A stretch of 26,499 nt of DNA from Smittium mucronatum. Its lineage: Eukaryota; Kickxellomycota; Harpellomycetes; Harpellales; Legeriomycetaceae. This document shows, one piece after another, positions 11,512 through 21,904 of the stretch. The stretch's first letter is position 1; every line of letters begins with the position of its first letter. The stretch is from positions 14,606 to 41,104 of the forward strand of contig LSSL01000618.1 in the NCBI GenBank assembly GCA_001953115.1, given 5' to 3'. The position numbers and the translations under genes were made by a program. Below the pieces are notes generated by a model, which was not told where the DNA came from, made no database searches, and saw only the letters and a list, made by a program, of their open reading frames with translations.

Positions 11512-12195
11512 NNNNNNNNNNNNNNNNNNNNNNNNNNNNNNNNNNNNNNNNNNNNNNNNNNNNNNNNNNNNNNNNNNNNNNNNNNNNNNNNNNNNNNNNN
11601 NNNNNNNNNNNNNNNNNNNNNNNNNNNNNNNNNNNNNNNNNNNNNNNNNNNNNNNNNNNNNNNNNNNNNNNNNNNNNNNNNNNNNNNNNNNNNNNNNNNN
11701 NNNNNNNNNNNNNNNNNNNNNNNNNNNNNNNNNNNNNNNNNNNNNNNNNNNNNNNNNNNNNNNNNNNNNNNNNNNNNNNNNNNNNNNNNNNNNNNNNNNN
11801 NNNNNNNNNNNNNNNNNNNNNNNNNNNNNNNNNNNNNNNNNNNNNNNNNNNNNNNNNNNNNNNNNNNNNNNNNNNNNNNNNNNNNNNNNNNNNNNNNNNN
11901 NNNNNNNNNNNNNNNNNNNNNNNNNNNNNNNNNNNNNNNNNNNNNNNNNNNNNNNNNNNNNNNNNNNNNNNNNNNNNNNNNNNNNNNNNNNNNNNNNNNN
12001 NNNNNNNNNNNNNNNNNNNNNNNNNNNNNNNNNNNNNNNNNNNNNNNNNNNNNNNNNNNNNNNNNNNNNNNNNNNNNNNNNNNNNNNNNNNNNNNNNNNN
12101 NNNNNNNNNNNNNNNNNNNNNNNNNNNNNNNNNNNNNNNNNNNNNNNNNNNNNNNNNNNNNNNNNNNNNNNNNNNNNNNNNNNNNNNNNNNNNNN
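11512..12195. other. Assembly gap (684 N)
   Basis: This is an uninterrupted run of N, so the ORF called across it is an artefact. Repeat copies on both sides suggest that the assembler stopped in a repeated element. Confidence 1.
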
Positions 12196-12460
12196 TTAGT
12201 GCTTCTTCACCCGATCCAGCTCAGTTGTGGCAGGTCGGAAAAGTCCTTGGGGTGGAGGGGGGCCTAAAAAATATTTTTGTCAGCTCCGCGCTGATAACGC
12301 CAGCAGATAATCGAACTGGGAACAGCGAAAACTTTGGATGGAATTCGTGTTGCCCATCTATTAATACTGGAAAGTATTAATAGATCACCAGCCCCCTTGA
12401 ACCAATGTCCAGTGGGTACGAAGCTGCTAGAGCGGCGGAGCGGAGTTGGGTAGGAAATTT
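12196..12460. mobile_element. GC-rich transposon-like fragment, truncated by the gap
   Basis: This stretch is far richer in G and C than the DNA after it, and the change is abrupt at about 12460. On the plus strand a frame runs open from 12199 to a TAA at about 12381. A second plus frame and a minus frame (inside 12264-12572) are also open over much of the segment, so the true coding strand cannot be fixed. It contains repeat copy 2 with a perfect hairpin. The base composition, the adjacent gap and the repeat all point to the edge of a mobile element. I do not recognise a transposase or reverse transcriptase motif. Confidence 0.45.
12356..12385. repeat. Perfect 13-bp inverted repeat with GGAA loop (repeat copy 2)
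   Basis: The arm ATCTATTAATACT at 12356-12368 is the exact reverse complement of 12373-12385. They are separated by GGAA, which on the plus strand is a GNRA-type tetraloop. This is the intact form of the hairpin damaged in copy 1. It could be a structural element or terminus-like feature of the repeat family. Confidence 0.9.
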
Positions 12461-12880
12461 TTTCGAAAATTTTCAACTTTTTTTTAAATTTTTTAATAGT
12501 GCTTTTGTTCATTTTTATTAAGTTTAAAAATAAATTCTGCGAAAAAAAAAAATGTGTATAAAAAATTGACATTTTTTAATTGCTTTTTAGCAAGTCTATG
12601 GCAAACATCAATTTTTTTTTTCATGGTTTTGTACATTCACCGTGAAATATTTAAAAAAATAACTCATTTACTAAAATGAATATTAAACCGCACCAAAACT
12701 TTATCTAAAACTTCTTTAATATATAATATATAATTTTAATAAATAGTTCTAAATCATTGATATAAAATTTGAATGTGAAAAATAGTAATCAATAAGTGTT
12801 TAAATTATTTGATTTAAATTTTATTTAAATGGTATTTAATTGAATTCGTAAAATTTATCAAGTAAATTTGGAGATATCGA

Positions 12881-12899
12881 ATATATATATATATATATA
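12881..12899. repeat. AT dinucleotide microsatellite
   Basis: This is an uninterrupted (AT)n array at the left part of the AT-rich desert. A second one lies about 120 bp downstream. Confidence 0.95.
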
Positions 12900-13013
12900 C
12901 ATAATTTGGCCTTAGGCTCAAATTTTAAATACAAAAGAACATAAAAAACTTTTACATAAATAAACATAAATAATTTTATAAGCCATGAATTTAAAGATCT
13001 ATAACTGATTTTA

Positions 13014-13038
13014 ATATATATATTATATATATATATAT
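13014..13038. repeat. AT dinucleotide microsatellite (interrupted)
   Basis: An AT array broken once by an extra T. It is a simple repeat, probably produced by slippage. Confidence 0.9.
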
Positions 13039-15132
13039 GATAGGAAATACGAAATAAATTTTATTAAATAAGAAAAAATATATTATTTTTGTTTATTTGA
13101 GATGAACTTTAATTATTTGTCCCATTTTATCTATAAAATATTTATGATTAACTTTAAACCTATTTTTTTATGGTGAAATTATAATTTACGACTGAATAAT
13201 TAAAAAAAAATTTGGTGACATAATAAAAGAAATTAAATAAATTTATTTATAGAAATAAATTGAGATATTTTTATTACAAGAGCTTTATATAATTAAAGGT
13301 TATTTTAATCTTGAATTAATAGCATTTCATTAAATTTATAGACTTCATTCGTTAATTCTAAAAATTAATTTTTTTAATCGTTTCATATTTTTTCGAGAAT
13401 AGTAAAACTAACATCGACACGTAACTTTCTTACCATTTTTTATAGACTTCTTATAAAAATATAAATTATGAAACACTTTTAATTTAAAAAAAATTATCAT
13501 TTTTAAACTAAATATTTTAATTGAAACACTAATATCATACTTAAAAAAAGTATACTATCAGGATTATAACGCTAATATTGTACTTAATTAAACAATATTA
13601 TTAGAGCTATATCTTTATAAAAAAGTTTCACGAGATACAAATATTTTGATCACACTCATTTATACCATTAAGTTTATTTGAATTTTAATGTATGCTTTTA
13701 TTATAGCCGAATAAATCCCCACTAATCTTTTTCCAAAATATCTAATTTTCTGTATTAATTTTTTTTCCAATTGAATCAATATTGAAATTAAGCCTCGGAA
13801 GTTATATCCTATCGCTTAGATATTTAGATAAAAAAATAAATTATCTACACTTTAGGAGGAAACATATACATAATTATGGATTTTGAATAATTTAGTTGAT
13901 TTAATCATTAAGATTCATCAAAGAATTCAATATATACATGCAATTTTTATACAAATAACTCCATATCCTTATAAAAGTAGTGGTAAAATCATCCAATTTT
14001 CGGATTTTCTGCTAAAATTATATTAACATTTATGAATCCAAAATTTTAATAATGTGTTACTAATTAATTTAAAAGCTTTTTTAATTCGATTTATTGAAAT
14101 CATAAAAGGATGAAATTTTAATATGAACGAAAAAAATAAAAATTTGATTCGATTTTTTTAGATTAGTTATCGCAACCTATTTTTTTTAATTCCAAAATTT
14201 CACTTTCATTCTTGTTCTTGAAGTTTCTTTTTTTTTGAAAATAGGTTTTAAATATTATTAGAAAAAACCTAATAATCCTATTTTCGGGAAGAAATATTTC
14301 TAATTTTTGAATATTCTAAAAAAATTTAAAGTCTATTTTTTATTGATTAAGTCAAAAGGTATTAATTTAATAATTAAAGCATTCTTTATATACCTTGGAT
14401 TAGCCTCAAAATCAATTAAATTTAATCATATATTCTTACTTTTTTTAAAAATTATTTTAGACCAAAAAATAAATATTAAGCATTTTTTTTTATAATATTA
14501 TGAATATGTGAAATTTAGAATAAATTTTTCCTGATAATTTTCTATTTTTTAAAATATTGGCTTGTTAAAATCATTTAAATTTTAATTTGATAATATTTAA
14601 AGTAAATATACATACTCTTTCAATACTTAAGTGCAAGTAATGATTAATTTTTTGAATTTATTATAACTAATTTTATTTATAAACTTCTTTGGTTACATTT
14701 TTAATAAAATTTTCTAATTACAGTTATCTATCACTATTCAAGCACTTTTTATCAGTGAATTTCGATTCTTCGCAAATTACTAAAAAAAATCCAACTTCTT
14801 ATATGAGGCTCCTCATTATTCTTGAGTCAAGTAAACAATCAGTATTTTAAATTAATATCTTATTCTTTAAAAAACCAAATATATCTTTATAATAGCTTTT
14901 ATTTAAAATATATATAATCAATATAATCAATTTTAAAATAATATCGGTAATCTAATTTTCAAGTTTCTAAAAAATTATAATCAAATTTTATTAAAAAAGA
15001 TATTAAAAGTTTAACTAAACTATCATTATCAAATGTAATCTCTATTTTTCTTTATTAAAAAATCTCAATAGCTATACCACTCATAAAAAACAAAACTCTA
15101 ATATTTTTTGAGCTGGATATTTATATAACTTG

Positions 15133-15156
15133 AAATAAAATAAAATAAAATAAAAT
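15133..15156. repeat. AAAAT pentamer microsatellite
   Basis: About five tandem copies of AAAAT in non-coding AT-rich DNA. Confidence 0.9.
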
Positions 15157-16344
15157 TTTGAGGCTTCTGCGTAAAAAATAATAATTTTGAGGCGAGACTT
15201 GAATAGAGAATTTAAATTTTGTTTCTATCTTCTCATAAAGTAAAAAAAAAATTTACTCATGCTTGATTATGTTGAAATATCAAATATCAATTCTAAGACC
15301 TACGTTTTTCTGTGGTGTGTGCTATTATCCCGAATATTTGATAAAAAAAGGTATAAACTTAAACACATTCACATTTTTCTGAATAGTGAATAAACTCAAA
15401 GAAAATTTACTGAGTTCATCAAAAAAATAATAGAAATTATAAAATCAACCGTTTTAAGTTTTTTTTATAAATTTTTCATTTATTTTCTGAACTTTAAAAA
15501 TATAAATTATAAATTCCTATGTATAATTCTAGTTCCAATCCCCTCATCTATAAAAAATCCCAATAAAATAAGTTTATTTGACATAATGCTACTTGAAGCT
15601 TTTCTCACTTATCAAACTATGATCTTAGATTTTATTAGAGAATAAATACTTTTTATTTAAATTCATAGAAAGAAAACTGCATTTTTAAACCCATAAAGTT
15701 CTAGCTGAAAAAAACCCTCTTTTTTTCGATTTATTGGGGATATTTTTTACAAATACCTATGTAATTTCGTGAAACACCTTATTATTTAAGAATTAATTCT
15801 TCATAGAAATTTGTTGGAACGATTTTTGTAAATTATGACATAATACACATTAACTTAGCTAGTTTTATGTGGTTCCTAAGTATTGTTATTTATTTTTTGA
15901 AAAAACAATCGTGATAAAAATGGATAACTGTAAGAATTTTTTTTTTTAATGATTATAAATTCATATTTTATGCATGTGTAGTTTTTTCAGCAAAATTATC
16001 TAGCTTAATTTCATATTTCTTTTTCATCTCTTTTACTTTTTTTATTCCTCAAAAATAATATCAACCTTTAAAATTGCTCAAAACTTTTGGTAATAGATAT
16101 AAAACCAAAAAAATCTGGAAAGATAGTTTTATAATTAAAAATTAACTTATATTTTACCAATACGACAATTCCAACATTTTAAAATAGGTTAAATTTATTC
16201 TTTTTTTTTTCCCAGATAAAAGAGGTCATATTTTTCTAAAGTATAATTATTTCTGAGATTTGGTTGTTTTCAAAGGCTTCATATCCAAAATAAAAAACTT
16301 GAATAGCCAAAATATTTTGAAATCAAATTAAAAGATTTTCTGTT

Positions 16345-16356
16345 GGGGGGGGGGGG
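16345..16356. repeat. Homopolymer G run (12 G)
   Basis: Twelve consecutive G bases sit in DNA that otherwise contains very little G or C. The tract could form a G-quadruplex only between strands or molecules, since it is a single run. Its length may be inexact because of sequencing error in homopolymers. Confidence 0.95.
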
Positions 16357-19230
16357 TCTAAATCCATTTTCTTTTAAAAATAAAATTCGAAATATCTAAA
16401 TATGATAAACAGGAATAATAATTTTATTTCAATCAAACTTTATCCAATTAGCCAACTTAAATTTTAATTCGTTTTATTTTTGCGTGTATATAAATTAAAT
16501 ATTTATAAATTTTCTAATTCCTGTACTTAGTTAATTTTTTTCTTTTTCGATTTAAATTTGATATAAAACCAAAAAAAGAACCAAATCTCCATATGGATAG
16601 TATGTTATGCGTAAATTAATAAAAATAATTTTTTCTTTTTTCTGTTGCAAACATATATACACATTCGCAGAACTTTATTTTTCTCCATTTAAATACTATT
16701 AAGTAATAAAAAAGCATATTTATTTGCGAAAAAAAGGTTTTTTAAATAATCGGTGAAGTAATAAAACTTTTTTTACCAGGAAAATAATTATTTTTTGGAA
16801 AGAAAAAATTAAAGGAAAAACTCAATCCAAATTTATAATTTTTTTGTGGTATTTTTTTTCAAAGTGGAAAGCTTCTATCTTTTTATTCTTATTTAAAAGC
16901 TCTACATATTTTCTGTATTTAAGTCGTTTTTTATGGAAATGCTAACATACATAATTTTATTTTAGAAAAAAATCAAAGCTAATACATAGATTTTAAATGG
17001 AAATATAAATATAACCTGGAATCTTATTTTGATTAGATATTTTCTGGTGTATTTTTTTATTAGATGAAAAAAAATTGTCTGTATCCACGACCTTAAGGAT
17101 TTAAAACTCAAAAATTTAAAATAATAATAGATACATAAACTTGGTAAGAAAGCTATATGTTTTTCCAGTTACTATTAAATCCAAAAAAAATCTATGCGAG
17201 TTCAGGTTTAATTTATTTAAATTTATCTAATTTCCTGAAATTTATGTTAAAAATCAATACATAATATCTCTTTCTTTATTATTCAGGTTTTTCTCTATTA
17301 TGTAGATTAAAATACACTATTAACTAAAAAGGCTAATTTTATAATAATTTTTTTTTAAAAAAAAAATTAAGTAAATAGTTTTATATAAATAATTTTACTT
17401 GTATTAAAATTAAAAAAAAAAGAAGTTTAAAAATAAATTTTTTATCTTGATAAAAGTTTTAGTATAATTTATAAGAAGCATTTTTTAATTTTGGTATTGG
17501 CTTCTTGTATCTAAATTTCATTTTTTTGATACTTTTTTTACTTGTATATGTGAAATAAATTGTAAAATCATTTCTAATTTTTCCTGAAATTGATAACTTT
17601 AGATACTTTTGAATGTTTATTTATACCAGTTTATCTGTTGATCTTTGCAGAAAGTGGCAAAATTTTATAAATGATGGATAATTTTGCTTTTTAGAAGCAT
17701 TAAAAAATAATTTATTTTTTATCCATTATTTTTTAAATTTAAACATAAAGATCAAAATAATATAAGAAATTTACTTTAAAACGATATAAATAAAAATATT
17801 AGGGTAATTAGTGGTGATTTAAAATTTACTTAAATTATCTTTTTTTTACTTTTCTAATAATAAATTGCAACTTTTAAAATCAATTAAAATTTTTTTTTTT
17901 TACAAATTTAAGTTATGAATCCAAATTTTTAAAAATTAAATTGTTTTTAACAACCAAAATAATAACAGAGAAAGTATATAGATACTGGTTTGGTTTACAA
18001 TAAAAAAATCTTTAAAATTACTAAAAAAAAAGTATCAAAAAAAACAACACTATTGTTGTATCTTTTGAAAACCCGGTCAAGCTATATTAAAAAGATATAA
18101 ATTGAAAAATGATATTAGATAAAGTAAAGCAAAAAAAAAAAACTCATAAAAAAAGAAAAAAGGATGGTTTCATCGTATAAATTATTAAATGATAAAGCTA
18201 TTTTTGTATAAAAAAATACGAGTAAGAAATAGATTTAAAAACTTTGAGTATAAATTATTTTAATTTCGAATACAACCGGGTCACCTGCAATTCGATTATC
18301 ATTAATAATAAAAAAGTTAGTGTATTAATATGTATATTTATATGTTTAATGCGTTTTAATAAAAAGCTACTCTTGTAATTCAGATTTAATTTAGATTATA
18401 CAAAATTGAAAATTCCTACGAATAGTTGTAATTAATTTTCAAGTATATGGATTCATACAAAAAAATATAAATGTAAAGCGTGCCATGAAAATAAATTTTG
18501 CAAAAAGAAAAATAAATATTAATAAAATTATTTTGATTTGCATCAAAATACACTATTTTAACTCTGAATTACACCCCCCAATTATTTTCTAATATATTTA
18601 CTGGAATCAAAAAAATTAAAAAAAAAAATTTTTAATAGGATCCTTGGTTTATATTTTTTGTATAAATGAGATATCTTGAAGCATAACTTAAACCCCAAGA
18701 TTTAGTAATTCTAGAATCCAGCAAGAAAAAGAAGGCGTTTGGATTGATGTTAATAAAATTCTTTGAGGCAATTAAATCCCAATAACTAGTGATCAAGCAC
18801 TATTTAATTTATACCAATTCCTAAATTGGGTAAAAATCACTACTAAATAAATAGAGTATATTTTCAAGGCAAGTTAAACTCACTATATTCATGAATGTAT
18901 TAGCAGTGATAGTAAAAAGCCCATAAGATAACATGATGCCCATTCATTAATCAATGATCGCAGAAACTAAATCAAACTATAAGGTAGAACACTTTTCTGA
19001 ATTTATGTATAAATTTACTTAAACAAGTTTCACTAACTTTTTTTATTCTGAGAATTTGAACCATTCAATACATATACTATTAATGTTATTACCCGCACCT
19101 ATGTAACTTTGTAAATGTGGAAAACCAAAGTATTATGAGCAAGCTTGATTTAAATGCTTAAATTGGGTTGAATTGAGATAAAAAAACTGGCCATAGGAGT
19201 GGAATTGGTGAAAGAATCACTAGATATTCC

Positions 19231-19241
19231 GGGGGGGGGGG
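19231..19241. repeat. Homopolymer G run (11 G)
   Basis: Eleven consecutive G bases, the second such tract in the window. It lies inside a minus-strand open frame, where it would encode Pro residues, but that frame is not a supported gene. Confidence 0.95.
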
Positions 19242-21523
19242 ATGATTGAAAGAGGATTTTAATGTAATTTTAATTTTAAGGAATTTATGCAAATATTCAC
19301 ATTTGTGCTTTATATATTTCAAGTAGTGGTTAAAAGTGGATATTTCATACATAATAAAATATACCGATGACAAGAGCAAAGGGAGCCAGCTTTAAATGGA
19401 AATATATTAACTCTCCAGACTTCAGTCCCCATTTTACTTGATATTTATATATTAAAACTGAAATTTCGAAATTTATCCGAGTTATAATGGAACATGAGCA
19501 CTTTAAAAAAATATCGTAAAAACCAAAAGTTTTAAGAAAACTGGCAAAAGGTCAAGTGAAATTAATGCAACCAATACATTTCGATTAAATGCGCCTTGAT
19601 CCCACAATGTATTAATAAAATCGATAGTGAATAACGACATTAATGACAGGAAATCTCTGGTAAATGGATTGGGAAATTTCAATAACATTAAAATATTCTC
19701 TTTAAGCCCAGGAAAAATTCTCTCAGATTTAAAATTTATATTTAAAAATAAAATTAAGAATATGAAGATCTTTCTGTGCATTGAACGTATGGATAATTAT
19801 TTTTGAGAGCAGAAATAGATGTGATTTGTTACACTAGCCCAATAAATCAGAAATATGCCAACAGACAATGCTTAAATATATTGAGTAATCCAAAACCGGT
19901 ATTAAAGAGAACATTTGCTATTGGCAAAGAGAATTACATACTTGCTCAAGTGTGCATTCCCCAAAAATATCTAAATCAGCCAAGATACAGAAAGTTTTGC
20001 ATAGAGACGAATCTCAACAATGCTTGCAAAATTTCAAAAAATTAAATTTTGCTGTAATCGATTTTTTTTAATGTGCAGTAGGCAGCACTGTAAATTTTAG
20101 ATACGAATCCAGAAAGCTGAGTAACAAATATTATAAGAATGGGGTTTTTAAGAACTCATAGGTTTTGGCACAAGTGTGTTGAGGATTAACACTATCCAAC
20201 TAATGGTTCTATAAAATAATTAATAGAAACTGTCTTTAAATTGGTTAATCCTAAATGTGCAAATTGAATCTTGATTCAGTTTGCAAACTAAAACGGAAGG
20301 TTTGTGTATGAAAAACCAATTGGCATCTAGAGCAAATTTTTAAAATCTTTGGTTGGTTTAGATGGTGAATCCCTATTTAGCCAGCCCTATAATCTTGTTG
20401 AAAAAGTCCAGCCACAAAAAAGAATCTTTCGCGCGTTAAACTCTGGGATATTATTCTTTTTTTTTTTTGTATCACGGAATTGGGATATTATTCTTGCGAA
20501 AATTTCCTGCACAATTTATATGAATTATTTAAACGTGTATTGGTCATTTGCAAAACGATTTCATGGCTAAAATTAAAGAATGCTATGATTATTGGCCGCT
20601 TGTCCAATGAAATTAAATAAATATTTCGACAGTGGGGATGTTTTTGACATTCAAGATTCAGCCAACAGAAAAATCACATTATTTTAGTTGATTCTTGGTT
20701 GGCTAAATAATATTCAAGATGCGATTTACAGAATGCAGCAATAAGAAAAATAGACTTTTATTGAAAAGGAAAAAAAGAAAAGAAACTACAGGTGGGCGCC
20801 CACGGTTATGAAAATTGAAGTGATAAAGAGCGAATGAATAGACAGCCCTTTATCCATAAATGGCGTATTAAATTCAGTGCATATAATTAAGGTTTAGTTT
20901 CGTTATTACGAAATTTTCAAGATAAATCAGGTGTTGGTTATTTCCATTTCTGTATGGCATTTTCATTTATTGGGCAAATTATTTGAGAAAACCAAATACG
21001 GTTCGCTTCCCCTTCACAATCACCAATAAAGCTCCACACATACGAGCCCATTGTAATACTACCAGCTGGCCAATAGTTAAGAAGCAGCTGACTATTTGGG
21101 ATTGGATGTTCGGAAGACCGAATTTACCGAGCTGACCGAGATGGCTGCTTGAAACTTGGTGATATTTTTAACTGTGACTGAAGACCAGTTTGGCTGAGAT
21201 CAATGAGTCGAATGCTTCAGGGAGGATATCCATCTTTTGTTACAGAATGATGTTTCGGAACAAGAATTATTTTCGAGGAGTGTTGTGATTTTTCTACTTT
21301 ATAGTTGATATAAGGGGTTTTATGATCCTATTTAGGTTTGGAAAGCTGCTTACCTGCTGCTTTTGGTCCACTGTTGGAATTTAGGAAACTCCATATGCGC
21401 CTATTTCCTCCAAACTAAAATTACTCTAAATTTATCTGCCCTCAAATTCATCCGTCCTAAAATCATATTCCATTGGCCAAGACTAATGGTAAATAGCAAA
21501 TAGAAGTATGCATTGTTAGGCTC

Positions 21524-21558
21524 GGCCAATTATGTAAAAATCATGTTGGCCAATTATG
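21524..21558. promoter_or_regulatory. Duplicated GGCCAATTATG motif upstream of membrane-protein gene
   Basis: GGCCAATTATG occurs at 21524-21534 and 21548-21558, in the same orientation and 24 bp apart, about 350 bp before the ATG at 21905. Each copy contains a CCAAT box. Another box, ATTGG, is at 21472-21476. They are candidate activator sites for the downstream gene; function is inferred from the motif and its position. Confidence 0.4.
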
Positions 21559-21838
21559 CATAAAAAATACTACAAGGATTTCGCAAAATTAATAAGCGGT
21601 GGATACATTTTATATATTAAAATTAATTCTTTTCGCTGAAAAGCGGAGTCTTTAAAGTGACTTGGCAACTAGGAAAACTATCTACTTATATCACTTGATT
21701 CCTTTTGTCTTTTAAAACTTTACCATCTAATTATATCCTACTTTTCAACTGGTATTATATCCACCAATCTACTTGGTTTTGCTATTTAACCTTTGTAAAT
21801 ACTATATTCACCTCTTCTACTCCACAATAAGCCTTGAA

Positions 21839-21859
21839 ATGAGATTCGATTTTATTTAA
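21839..21859 (+). promoter_or_regulatory. Possible 6-codon upstream ORF
   Basis: An ATG at 21839 opens a six-codon frame closed by TAA at 21857-21859, 45 nt before the proposed main ATG. If the transcript starts upstream, this short uORF could lower or regulate translation of the membrane-protein gene. It has no role if an intron removes it or if transcription starts after it. Confidence 0.3.
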
Positions 21860-21904
21860 TTTTTGGGTCTGGAATCAAAGTTGTCTTATAAGTCGGAAAA
21901 TCTA

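Larger units (their letters stand above)
12461..18700. other. AT-rich desert, no genes seen
   Basis: More than 6 kb is almost entirely A and T, with stops in all frames on both strands. The only open frame of note, 14307-14495, is Ile/Lys/Leu/Phe-rich, as expected by chance here, and lacks an ATG start. It holds AT dinucleotide arrays near its left edge, an AAAAT pentamer array and an isolated 12-base G run. No RNA gene, splice-consistent exon chain or mobile-element protein was found. Confidence 0.7.
18701..21838. other. Mixed-composition region, possibly decayed coding DNA
   Basis: Composition here is less extreme than in the desert, with many protein-like segments broken by stops. Examples are minus-strand frames 19158-19379 and 19503-19781, and plus-strand frames 19803-20045 (no ATG start) and 20349-20570. 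A further plus frame around 20750-20815 reads a Lys/Arg-rich stretch ending TTGGRPRL before a stop. I could not join these into a gene or recognise a transposase. The pattern fits old transposon or gene relics. CCAAT/ATTGG motifs are frequent towards the right end and may belong to the promoter of the next gene. Confidence 0.4.

Noticed and set aside
11462..12199. Open frame spanning the N run
   Set aside because: All but the first few codons are undetermined bases, so the frame is an artefact of the assembly gap.
12300..12330. tRNA-like B-box (reverse strand GTTCGATTAT)
   Set aside because: The flanking bases do not form a T-arm, and no matching A-box or acceptor stem is present.
14307..14495. 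Ile/Lys/Leu-rich frame in the AT desert, considered as mitochondrial insertion
   Set aside because: It lacks an ATG start, has chance AT-rich composition and no recognisable mitochondrial gene motif.
21863..21904. TTG start for the membrane-protein gene
   Set aside because: A eukaryotic nuclear gene is expected to start at ATG; the first in-frame ATG is 21905, and the upstream codons may be leader or part of a spliced exon.
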